A stretch of 64,000 nucleotides of DNA from Ascoidea rubescens DSM 1968 (taxonomy: Eukaryota > Ascomycota > Saccharomycetes > Ascoideales > Ascoideaceae): assembly GCF_001661345.1 (NCBI RefSeq), contig NW_017962917.1, forward strand, positions 186,001 through 250,000, written 5' to 3'. A program made the translations under genes and the position numbers. Position 1 is the first letter of the stretch; each line of letters begins with the position of its first letter. Below are positions 8,378 through 18,873 of this stretch, piece after piece. The notes beneath the pieces were generated by a model. That model did not search any database. It was given only the letters and a program-made list of their open reading frames with translations, and was not told the DNA's origin.

Positions 8378-11152
8378 ATGGCTGCTAATAATGATCCTAA
8401 CGCTGATATTCAAAATAAACGAGCTAATTCAGATATAAAAAATGATTTCAAGACCTTTGCTGTCCTGAGTGGAAACCAAGGTGCTCCTTCCATCTTCAAA
8501 TTACCATCTTTCTCCAACAGTATATTGTTTGAGAATTCTCAAATTGCAAAAAACACTAATGATTCAAATATTAATCCAGATAAAAATTCAACCAATGGTC
8601 TCTTGGATTTTCCTGACTTTTTGAAGCATTCACTACCTATCATAGACCAATCTTTATCCAGCCATAATTCCTATCCAGACTCTTTATTTTTTCAAAACTC
8701 ATTAGAAAATCAAATTGAACAATTAAATGAAAACTTAGATGAAAATTTAGACTCTTTACCTGAATTAAATACTAAAAATTCTTTTTCACTAAATAATTCT
8801 ATTGACGACGTTTTGAAAAACAGTCTTAATTCTTTAGATACTTCTAATATCTCAAATCCTTTTGAAAATTTAGAATCTCCTAATTCAAATTTATTTAAAA
8901 CTAAATCCGTCAAATTATTTAATAACAAAACAATAAAGCTAAGATCCAAAATCAATATTAATATATCTGATAGCTCAATTTTAAATAAAAAGAATAATCT
9001 TGTCAATCAGAATGACTCAATAATTAATATTGATACTTTATTTAAAAACTTGGAAATTAGCAATATTTATAAGAAAAATAGATTGAATAATTTAAAAAAA
9101 TTAAATAATTCAAATCAATTACAAAATACATCTTCAAAAAACTCTTTGTTTGTTGATAAATATAGACCAAAATCTTTTTTAGATCTAATCGGCAATGAAA
9201 AACAAAATAGGTCAATATTAAAATGGCTAAATCAATGGAACCACTGTGCGTTTAATAACCAAAGTGATTTATATAAACACGACAACAATCATAATAACAA
9301 TAACAATAACAATAACATGGAAATTGATGATCCATTTAATAGACCCAACAAAAAAATCTTATTGATTAATGGTCCTCCAGGAACTGGAAAAACAACTATA
9401 TCTCATTTAATTGGTAAGCAATTGGGTTATGAAATCTTGGAAATTAATGCGAGTGATGAGAGATCTGGAGTGAGAGTTAAAGAAAAACTATTAAATCTTT
9501 TGAATAACAATTTATTGAATGCAAAACCTCTTTTACTAATTTGTGATGAAATCGATGGAGCATCGGAAATTGGATTTATAAATATTTTACTCAATATTGT
9601 TCAAAATGATGACAAATTGACCAAACAATTAATTCAGCTTCAATTACAAAACCAAAATAAAAATAAATTAAAAAATTCAAAGAAAAAATTCAAATTTATA
9701 CTAAGACCAATTATAACAATTTGCAATGATTTATATTCCCCTGTTTTAGAAAAATTAAGAAATGTATCCGAAATTGTTACATTTAAAAAGATATCAAGCA
9801 ATCTTATTAAAAGTAGACTAAAACGAGTTTGTGATCTTGAAAAGATGGCAGTTAGCAATAAAGGAGAGCTTTTAGATGAGATTATTGAATTAAGTAATAA
9901 TGATATTAGAAGCTCATTAAATTTGTTACAGTTTAAAAACAATGCTATTAAGCATGGGTTTAATGTAAATTCTGATTTTGAAAATATAAATGAAAACAAT
10001 TATAAAGATATAAATATTCCAGTTTTTAGATTAAATAATTTAATCTTTAAAAGAAATATTACCAAAAACAAAATTGAAAATTATAATAAACTAAAGGGGC
10101 TTTTAAATTATAAAGTTGGGAATATAAATATTGAAAAACTAAATAACAATTTATTCAAAACGTTTCCAAAATTTAATGACAATAACAGGTTGTTTAATAA
10201 TGAGAAGAGTTTTTCAAAAGTTTTAGATTGGATAAATTTTAATGATTATTTAAGTAAGAGCCGTTTTCAATTGAATAGTAATTCAATGGGAGGAGGAGAA
10301 GATTTGATCAAGTATTTATACGATGTACCATTAGTTTTTTTTGAAGTGTTTAATGATTTTAATAATAACAATAGTAATATTAGTAGTACGGTTAGGGGAA
10401 ATATGAAGCAGAAAGAAAATGATAATGAGGACGATGAATGGGAGATAAGTAATCGAAACAAGAGAAATAAAATGATGATTAGTAAATTTTTGGATGGAAA
10501 TAGTAAAATGATTATGTACTGTAATGGGTTGAAAAAACGAGATTTGGTTATTGAGTTTTTGCCATATATTTATAATTTTATGTTAAAAATTGATGACGAT
10601 TTCAATGAGCATTCCAAAGAATTTAAAAGCAAAGTTCAAAAAGTAATTGAGATTATGAACATTTTGAATATTTCAATTAGCTATAATAGTAACAATGGTG
10701 ATTCAGATCAAGAATTCAATAAAAATGGGTATTTTTTTGAGTTTGAACCAAATTTTAAAGTGATTACATTGTTTGGGAAGCAGAAAAATAAGAATACCAA
10801 TCCCAGAATAACAAGGTTGGTGAAGAACGAAATCAGGAAGATAAACGAACAAAAGGAGAAAGAGAAAATGACAGAGCTTAAGAAAAGAAAAGCGACTGAT
10901 AGTAGGTACAATGAAAGAGAGATAACTCTAAAATCGAGCAAAAATAAGGACAATGATTCCAATAGCGAAGAAAACGAAAGCGATAGAAAACGAAAAAAAG
11001 TGACAGTAATGGATTTCTTCAAAAACAGTTACCACTTGGAGGAAAACAAAGCCAGTAAAGACAAGCAAAAAAGCGATAGAATATGGATCAAGTACCACGA
11101 AGGATTCACCAATGCTGTAAGGAAGAACGTTCTTTGGAAAGATCTCTTTTAG
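8378..11152 (+). CDS. CTF18: Ctf18-type alternative RFC large subunit
   Basis: Encodes 924 residues. Ctf18 replaces Rfc1 in a seven-subunit clamp loader (with Dcc1, Ctf8 and Rfc2-5) that loads PCNA and promotes sister-chromatid cohesion. The N-terminal 260 residues are low-complexity, Asn/Ser-rich. The RFC box FVDKYRPKSFLDLIGNE is followed by Walker A GPPGTGKT (residues 332-339), INASDERSG, and Walker B LLLICDEIDG (Asp390/Glu391). Next come sensor-1 ITICNDLYSP and the sensor-2 region with NDIRSSLNLLQF. The C-terminus MDFFKNSYHLEE..YHEGFTNAVRKNV is the conserved Ctf18 tail that contacts Ctf8-Dcc1. Asn runs (302-312) interrupt the loop before Walker A. The ATG at 8378 follows an out-of-frame ATG by 23 bp. 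Confidence 0.92.
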   Translation: MAANNDPNADIQNKRANSDIKNDFKTFAVLSGNQGAPSIFKLPSFSNSILFENSQIAKNTNDSNINPDKNSTNGLLDFPDFLKHSLPIIDQSLSSHNSYPDSLFFQNSLENQIEQLNENLDENLDSLPELNTKNSFSLNNSIDDVLKNSLNSLDTSNISNPFENLESPNSNLFKTKSVKLFNNKTIKLRSKININISDSSILNKKNNLVNQNDSIINIDTLFKNLEISNIYKKNRLNNLKKLNNSNQLQNTSSKNSLFVDKYRPKSFLDLIGNEKQNRSILKWLNQWNHCAFNNQSDLYKHDNNHNNNNNNNNMEIDDPFNRPNKKILLINGPPGTGKTTISHLIGKQLGYEILEINASDERSGVRVKEKLLNLLNNNLLNAKPLLLICDEIDGASEIGFINILLNIVQNDDKLTKQLIQLQLQNQNKNKLKNSKKKFKFILRPIITICNDLYSPVLEKLRNVSEIVTFKKISSNLIKSRLKRVCDLEKMAVSNKGELLDEIIELSNNDIRSSLNLLQFKNNAIKHGFNVNSDFENINENNYKDINIPVFRLNNLIFKRNITKNKIENYNKLKGLLNYKVGNINIEKLNNNLFKTFPKFNDNNRLFNNEKSFSKVLDWINFNDYLSKSRFQLNSNSMGGGEDLIKYLYDVPLVFFEVFNDFNNNNSNISSTVRGNMKQKENDNEDDEWEISNRNKRNKMMISKFLDGNSKMIMYCNGLKKRDLVIEFLPYIYNFMLKIDDDFNEHSKEFKSKVQKVIEIMNILNISISYNSNNGDSDQEFNKNGYFFEFEPNFKVITLFGKQKNKNTNPRITRLVKNEIRKINEQKEKEKMTELKKRKATDSRYNEREITLKSSKNKDNDSNSEENESDRKRKKVTVMDFFKNSYHLEENKASKDKQKSDRIWIKYHEGFTNAVRKNVLWKDLF

Positions 11153-12251
11153 CTTTACCAATGTTATATCGACGAATATATTTTGCACTTTTATTCACTC
11201 CTTTCAGGGATATTTCTACCACAAACTTCCACGAAATTTTCGTGCAGAGAGCAGCGTATCCACGCATAGAGCTACAAGTACACACTGAACATGCATGTAC
11301 ACGTGTGGTCTGTCATACTCTGTCAAACCTCAAAGCGTGATTCTGTTGTGAGAGGTGTGCACTGAGTTCCGGTCCAACTCAGCTTAGTGTTGTTTTTCAT
11401 TTGGCTGTGATGGAGCCCTAATTAGCAAGACACAGGCAAATCCGGTTGGAGCCACCTCGGATGTGCTCTGTTACGAGCGCATTACGAGGCTGCCCACCTG
11501 GGCCCGAGCCGGTTCTGATTTCTTTCGTCAGGCAAAGCTCAGTTTTTACCTTTGATTTTGATTTTGTTTTATATCGCAACAATCTTAATTCAGATAACAA
11601 TATAATCCCCAGCTCAAAGTGTTTCGAACCAGTTTGGTTTAGTTGAATCCCCAGCTCAAGTCCAGTGTCGCAGAGCACCATCGCAGATTATAGCCAGACG
11701 ATTCCACAGAGATTGTCAGACACTTTTGAAACTGCATAAATCCTTAAAATCCAAATTCAGCTCACAAGAAGTTTAAAACTAACTAAGGAAATTGAATTTG
11801 AAGAAGAAAATTATTTCAGATTGGATTTAAACTAATCTCTTTCATTCCTTTACTTCATTCGTTCCTTTGTACTGTTTTATCTTTTATTTTTGCTTTTTTT
11901 CTGCCTTTTTTGCTTCCTTTTCCTTATCAAGTTATATTAACTCCAGCTGAAACCTCTGCTTGACCCCAATTAACACCACTCAAATAATTTTTTTTTCTTA
12001 CAATATCCTTTTCTATTGAAGACAATTAAAACAAATCCAAGGGACTTTTTCGCCCCCAATTCTGATTGAACTATAAATCCTGAGTATATGGCCTATTTTT
12101 TTCCCTCAAACACCTTACTCAATTAACCCAATTAATTCAACTAGCTCACATAAACAGCTTTCAATCCATCATCCATCTACTCTTTTATCCTCTTGTTTCT
12201 ATTTATTTATTTCTCCTTTGTCTTTTCAATCTACTTTCTTATATTATAACC
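11153..12251. other. long promoter region of SSK2/22
   Basis: About 1.1 kb. The left third (11220-11560) is relatively GC-rich, with GTACACGTGTGG near 11300 and GGCCCGAGCCGG near 11503. The right part is pyrimidine-rich and ends at the kinase ATG. A sequence similar to CCCCAGCTCAAG appears twice (about 11607 and 11649). No gene seen. Confidence 0.45.
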
Positions 12252-15200
12252 ATGTCTTACAAATTTCCTTCCCTTCCTCACAAATCTCCAAATCAAAAAA
12301 ACAAAAACGACAAAAACGACAAAAAGAAACTATATCCTATCCAACGTTTCTCCGATGATACTTACAATAACTTGAATTCAAAATACAACTCTATCTTCCA
12401 AAACGTTGATAAAGATATTAAATCTGAAAACGAATTAATTCAATTACACAATAACCAAATTGTTTCTCAATCTGAGAGAAGCAATAATCCCAACCCCAAC
12501 GATAATAATCACAGTAGCGTCACCGATAACTCGCAATCAAACGAAATTTTGAAAAAAGACCAAATTATTGAAGATGTCTTTTACACAAAAAGTTCTGATG
12601 AACTCATTAAAATTAACATTAATGAACTAAACAGAGATCCGGATTTGAAATGCTCAATTTTAACATCTGGTGAAATCAGATTCCATACTGATCCCCTTAA
12701 AGATAAAAAAATTAGAGAGCGATTTGAATGGGAATCAATGGTTCATTCTGTGGTTACTGGTCATTTTATAAACTTGGAAAAGGACAAATTTGCTAAAAGT
12801 TTCCTACGTGACGATAACAAGTCAATTATCAAAAATGCTCTAAGTAAAAATATATGGATAGAATTAAAAGCAAACACCTACCGGAGAACCACCGAACAGC
12901 AGTCTAAATTAATTAATAACAGAAGAAAATTCGCAGATAGTATATTTGATAAAATTTCAAATTTCAAATTCCAACCTGTCACTTATCCCAGCTATTCATC
13001 CACCATCTCAAAATCAAAGCCAAACAACCAAGAATCTACACAAGCAATCATAGATAACTCAGATTCAAACCAAATCGGTATTAATCAAGAATCTCTTACT
13101 CATCAAAACAATAGTACAAATAAAAATACTAGAGCAAACAGAAATAAAAAAAACGAAAAAGCTCCTAATGAAGAACTTTTGCAATCTAAAAGTCAAAAAT
13201 CAAAAAGAAATCTACATGCTAAAGCTAAAAAGGCAAACATATTTATTGAATGTGAAAATCCATATATTAATGATTATTTTCAAAAAAATGATGAATATGA
13301 GAAAGAAACAGATTTGATCTTTGATGACCAGAAACCACAAACAAACTATAAAGTCTTTCAAGAACTTACCCTAGAAGAAGTAGATAGAATATTAGACGAT
13401 TATGATAAATGCGAGGAATTATGGGAAACTTCAACTGAAATGATCAGCGATAAACCTATATGTAATACTACTGTTTTTAAACTAAAACTAAAGGCTTTAA
13501 GAACATGGAAAACAAATTTGCTATTGTTCCAAAATGAAAAAGACAATATCAAAAGATGGCTAGGAGAAACTGATTTTACAAAGTTGAAATTTAATTCCAA
13601 TGATAAATATACAATTGATAAAATCTTAAAATTAGTAGATGGAAATCCTTCCAACTTTTTTGATTCGGGTGTTCATCATCGTTTTAGAGCAAAAGTATTA
13701 AGAATTCTAGGCCACTGGTCTCTAGAAACAAAAGAAGCATACATTGTCTATAAAGACCAATATAGAGAAATGAATTTGCCGAATAACCTTGATGAATTTA
13801 TAAGTTTTGTCACTCTACCTGCAAAAATTTTAAAAGAGCTAATACAGCTTAGAGTATCCAATTTTGAACAAATTAACAACGTTAGTTTACGAAGAAAACT
13901 AGTCAACGTTGCTGAGTTTGATGCCTTATCAGCAGATATCAAATCATATACAAGACTAGCAATAGAAATAAAAAGCACACTAAACAATTTTCTACGTCCA
14001 CAAAGAAACTGGGTTATTTCTAGTTATTTGGGAGATGACTATGATAAAACACTCTTAAGTTCTGTTAAAAGTTACTTTAAAATGTTAAATCAAAAATTGC
14101 TTGATCGATCAATAAGAGAAGACACTTTCAATACATTTAGGGAATCTGAAGAATTGGAACACGAATGGAGATTTTTCAAAGACATTGGTTATGCTTTTGA
14201 TTTAGTCAATTCGGTGGATATCGTCTTGCCTTATATAAAAATATTTTCACACCTTTCCATGCGATTAAATCTTTTTCTTGAGAATCAATTGAGGGATGAA
14301 AATCCCAATATTACCTCTTATACAGCATCAAAAAGCTCTCCTTATCCTAACTTGTTCAAAGGGGGTTTAGTTCCTGAAAAATTAATAAAATTAATGGAAG
14401 CAGAAAATAAAAATAAAAATGGCAAAAAAATAAAGCCCAAAGAAAATAAAATTGAAACATTGAATAAGGAATTAGTTACCAGGTATACTTCAGTTGCTGA
14501 AGGTTTCAGCAATTTCAAAAAATCTTTGGATATAATTGATTCTAGATTGGAAACTGTCTTAAATAATTCTTCACTAATTAGATTAAAATGTCTGAACAGT
14601 AGATTTTTGGAATTTCTCAAACAAAAAAATCATTATTTGGTTAAAATTGGCAAGAAAAATGAAAATTTTGAGTTTGATTTCGATAATAAAACCGAAGATG
14701 TTTCTTTGTATTTATTTTGTAATGAATCAGCAACCAAATCTGAAATTTCCATTGTTAAAGCGATTCTAGGGTCTAATATTTGCTGTTCAAGAGTAAGACC
14801 TAATTTTACAGACCTTTTAAATGCTAAAAATCCTTTCACCTTGCGTGAAAACCAGTTTCCTAAAAAAAAAGCTTTTTCTGATCACCAAGAATATCTGATT
14901 ATGATTCCTCTTAAAAAAAATTTTACTTGGAAAGGAAATGTGGTCAAAATAAACTTGGATCATATTGCTTCAATCACAAAATCAGATTTTACAGTTCCAA
15001 AGATATTTAACATTTCTTCAAATAATTGTCTTTTGATCACTCATGGACTAGTGAATACTCTTGAATCAGCCAAGTATCATTTTTTAGAAAATGTTAAGAC
15101 CTTTGAAGATGAAAATTTTATTTTATCTGAGAATAAGCCTATGACGAATTCCAAAGACTATTTAACCATAGAATCAGACTTGATAAAATTTTCAGGCATC

Positions 15201-17536
15201 GATACCTGTAGCATAGAAGCAATTGGAAAAGAGTTTGCTGGTTCAAAAAAATATTCTGATATGATGATGATACAGTTGCTCCAAAATTTGCCGGAGATTA
15301 GAAAAAAATATAAAGATTGTACCAATAAAGAGCCATTGCAATTTTTATATGTTTTTGTTAGAAAATATGTTTTAGAAGGGTTTTCTAAAATTGCAAATAT
15401 TAATAAAAAAAGGATTTTAGATCATCTTTTAGTTGCTAGTTTAGACTGGCTAAATTTTATTGTTGAGGATTGTAATCCATTTGATAAGAGCACGTTTCAA
15501 TGGGCCATTGCTACCATTGAATTCACTCATTGGTTTCTTCAAAATTATGGAATACACAGGCTTCCTGATGAAAAGTTTAAACTGTATAAGTTTAATGTTG
15601 CAAATTGTGTATCAATCTTAGTTATAAATTTTGATGTTCTCGGTGCTCGTGCTGAATACAATCAAAGGTTACTTAATTTAGATCAGGTTGGAAAAAAAGA
15701 TAACCAGGGCAAAGATGAAGACATTGTCGCTTTGAAATCAAAAGAAAGAATGAAATTAATAAGTGAACTCGAATTCAATAGAGATTCAATGGCTATTAAA
15801 CATGGTGAAATTGGCCAGGTCATGGAGGTTTCTCGACCAGTAACAAAATATATTGATTCTTTACTGAAAAAATATTTACAGTTTGCTCATCAATGGCATA
15901 AAGGCCCCTTAATAGGTCGTGGATCATTTGGTTCTGTTTATCAGGGAGTAGATTTAGAAACAATGACTTCGTTAGCAATAAAGGAAATCAGATTTCCTAA
16001 CACTGGTGATATTTCTACTGTTTATAGTATGATTGAGGGGGAAATCAGCATTTTAGAGCAAGTAAATCATCCCAATGTTCTTGGTTACCATGGACTAAAA
16101 GTGTACAGTGACAGAGTTTACTTGTTTACGGAATATTGTTCTGAAGGAGCATTATCAAGATATATCATCAAAAAGGCGGGTATTATAGACGAGTATGGTG
16201 ATCGTTGGGAAAGATTGATTCAATATTATACTTATAATATATTAAAAGGCCTCCAACATTTACATAGCAAAAACATTGCTCATTGTGATTTAAAACCAGA
16301 AAATATTTTATTAGCTGAAATGGCTGAAGTGAAAATTGGAGATTTCGGAACCGCAAAAATGTTAAACTCTGACAAAAAAATTATATATGGAACAAAAACC
16401 AAATTTTTTCAGTCAAAAGGAACATCTAAAACCAGAGGAATAACTAGTGGGACACCAATGTATATGGCTCCTGAAATAATAAAGGCAGATAAACGACTTA
16501 ACACAGAGTCATTTTGTGCTTGCGATATATGGTCATTGGGTTGTATTGTATCTGAAATGGTTACGGGACTTAGACCATGGGAAAATGCAGACAATGAGTG
16601 GGCAATAATGTATCAAATAGCATCTGATATGATGCCAAATCTCCCTAAACCTGATGAATTTAGTTCTGATGGAATTGAATTTATCAAAAAATGTTTTATT
16701 CAAGAACCAACTAAAAGACCTACTGCTGCAGATCTTCTCAATGATCCTTGGATTGATTCATGTCGTGAGATATTTGAAGAACAAGATGCAGTAAAATTGC
16801 AGCAGCGCGAAGCAACACTTAGGGCAAATCAGGAATATAATCGTCAGCACTACAGTCAATTTGTTGATCCAAACCAAATATTTGACGAAAGCCAAGAATA
16901 CAACCAAAATCAAGTATTTGATGAGAATCAAGAATACTACGGCAATCAACAGTTTAACGATCAGCAATTTTCAAACCATTTTAACCAGCAATATCAAAAT
17001 CAGAAATTTGAAAATCAATTATATAATGATCAATCATATGAAAATCAGCCATTTGAAAACCAGCCATATGAGAATCAACCATATGAAAATCAACAATACA
17101 ATAATCAAGAATTCAATAATCAAGAATTCAATAATCAAGAATTCAATAATCAAGAATTCAATAATCAAGAATTCAATAATCAAGAATTCAATANNNNNNN
17201 NNNNNNNNNNNNNNNNNNNNNNNNNNNNNNNNNNNNNNNNNNNNNNNNNNNNNNNNNNNNNNNNNNNNNNNNNNNNNNNNNNNNNNNNNNNNNNNNNNNN
17301 NNNNNNNNNNNNNNNNNNNNNNNNNNNNNNNNNNNNNNNNNNNNNNNNNNGAATTCAATAATCAAGAATTCAATAATCAAGAATTCAATAATCAAGAATT
17401 CAATAATCAAGAATTCAATAATCAAGAATTCAATAATCAAGAATTTAACAATCAACAGTTTGGTAATCAGCAGTTTGGCAATCAAGAGTTTGGTAATCAA
17501 CAAAATGATAATAGAGCTGATTATTTAAACAGATGA
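12252..17536 (+). CDS. SSK2: MAP kinase kinase kinase of the HOG pathway (Ssk2/Ssk22)
   Basis: About 1,760 residues, including a 157-base gap of Ns. Ssk2/22 is activated by response regulator Ssk1 and phosphorylates MAPKK Pbs2 under osmotic stress. The N-terminal 1,200 residues contain the large Ssk2-type region with segments such as EWESMVHSVVTGHF. The kinase domain lies at about 1215-1510: GRGSFG from Gly1222, Lys1244 in IKEIR, Glu in EGEISIL, catalytic HCDLKPEN (His1344-Asp1346), DFG at 1364-1366 and MAPE near 1408. The HRD Arg is Cys. The C-terminus is an Asn/Gln/Phe/Glu minisatellite. After the gap the frame that continues the repeat as Glu-Phe-Asn-Asn-Gln begins at 17351 and ends at TGA 17534-17536. 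The N count shifts it out of frame, so the gap length is an assembly estimate. Confidence 0.93.
17096..17445 (+). repeat. 15-bp coding minisatellite with assembly gap
   Basis: Tandem copies of GAATTCAATAATCAA, encoding Glu-Phe-Asn-Asn-Gln: about six units before and seven after a run of Ns at 17194-17350. Diverged units (Gln-Phe-Gly-Asn-Gln, and Gln-Pro-Phe/Tyr-Glu-Asn before it) flank the perfect core, as expected when an older repeat expands from its centre. Left and right edges join in register if the gap is 5 + 15k bases. Confidence 0.9.
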
Positions 17537-18873
17537 AAAACAAAATTCTGTTCAAATCAGTATTTTGGATCTAGATTTACATCATTAACACTGTTATACA
17601 TTTTTTGTAAACATAATCTTATTCATTTTTTTCATTAGAATTTGTAGTTACAAGATACTCATTAAATTCGATCTCTGTGATTTTTCTGCTGGTAATACAG
17701 TTGTTTATTAAAGCTATCATGATTATAATGGCTATTAAAAGTGGTCAACTGGTGAAAGACTCAAAATTGATTCTTTTTGGAAAATTTGGTAATGAAAATT
17801 TTTCTTATAGCTTGAATTTTTCATTTAAAAAAAAAATGAAATGAAACATTTTCAGAGATAAAAAAACAATAATCAAACAAAAAAAAGAGTAACAGTTAGT
17901 ATTATTATAGAAGCTTTGTATTATAATAGAGACAATAAAATGTGCTGAATTTCAAAAACAATCTACCAGGATTTACTTCTTGCTCCTGTAGTGTTTTCAA
18001 TCATTACATTGAATTTAAGCAGTTTTAATATCTTTTAATAACTCGCTGCTCATGCGAACAACTTCTAATCAAGGAGATATTAATATAACCTTGGAGAAAT
18101 TGATTTGTAACAGCAAAAGACAATACAATCCTTGCTTGTTATTCCAGATTATTTCATAAATTACCTTTTACAATCCATGAGCATCTAGAATTAAGCCTAA
18201 ATTTTCATTATTTTGGCCTCTTTAAAAATTCAATTATCAAAACATAGCTTCACAAGCTATTTCTGTTTTCTTTTATTTAATGATAAAATAAATCGCTCTA
18301 TTCTTCATCAAAACAATTCAAGTTCTAAGAGTTGAACAACTTTCAGTAAAAATATCACTCATATACCAAAAATGACATATTTGCCCTCCTTGAAAAAATA
18401 ATGATAATATCTCTATTATTTTATGGGCCGTTTTTTTGTTAATAGCATTCTCTTAGTAGTTAAACTAGTAAAGGCACATTTAAAACAGCTTGAACAGAGT
18501 ATGGTGAAGTTAAGAATGAAAACTATAATATGCCAAAAATTTTCACAAAAATGTTTCAAATTTGAATGGAGTTAAAAAAAAAATAGTGAATAATTCAAGG
18601 TAGTTAAAAGAGATATTGTTTGATTTTAAATTGAATAGGTTATTAAAATTAAAAAAGTCAAAATAGTTATGAGAACCATAAAAACAACTTTACAGTTAGC
18701 ATAATTATCCATTTAAGTAAAAGAGCAGTTTTTTTAACTAACTCTATATGATTCTATAATATTTTTCCCCAACTTCTACTGCATTTATTAATTTATAAAA
18801 CTAGATTTTTTTTAATTCTTTTTTCGGAGATAAAACCAAACAAGAAAAAGAACAAAGAGTTGAGAATATAATT
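17537..18873. other. AT-rich spacer between convergent genes
   Basis: 1.3 kb between the 3' ends of SSK2/22 and RSA4, which is long for convergent genes in this window. Only A/T-rich sequence with short homopolymers; no ORF with coding character, tRNA or evident snoRNA boxes found by eye. Confidence 0.5.

Noticed and set aside
11083-11681. ORFs in the SSK2/22 promoter
   Set aside because: Several small frames without family resemblance or consistent start; explained by the moderately GC-rich spacer.
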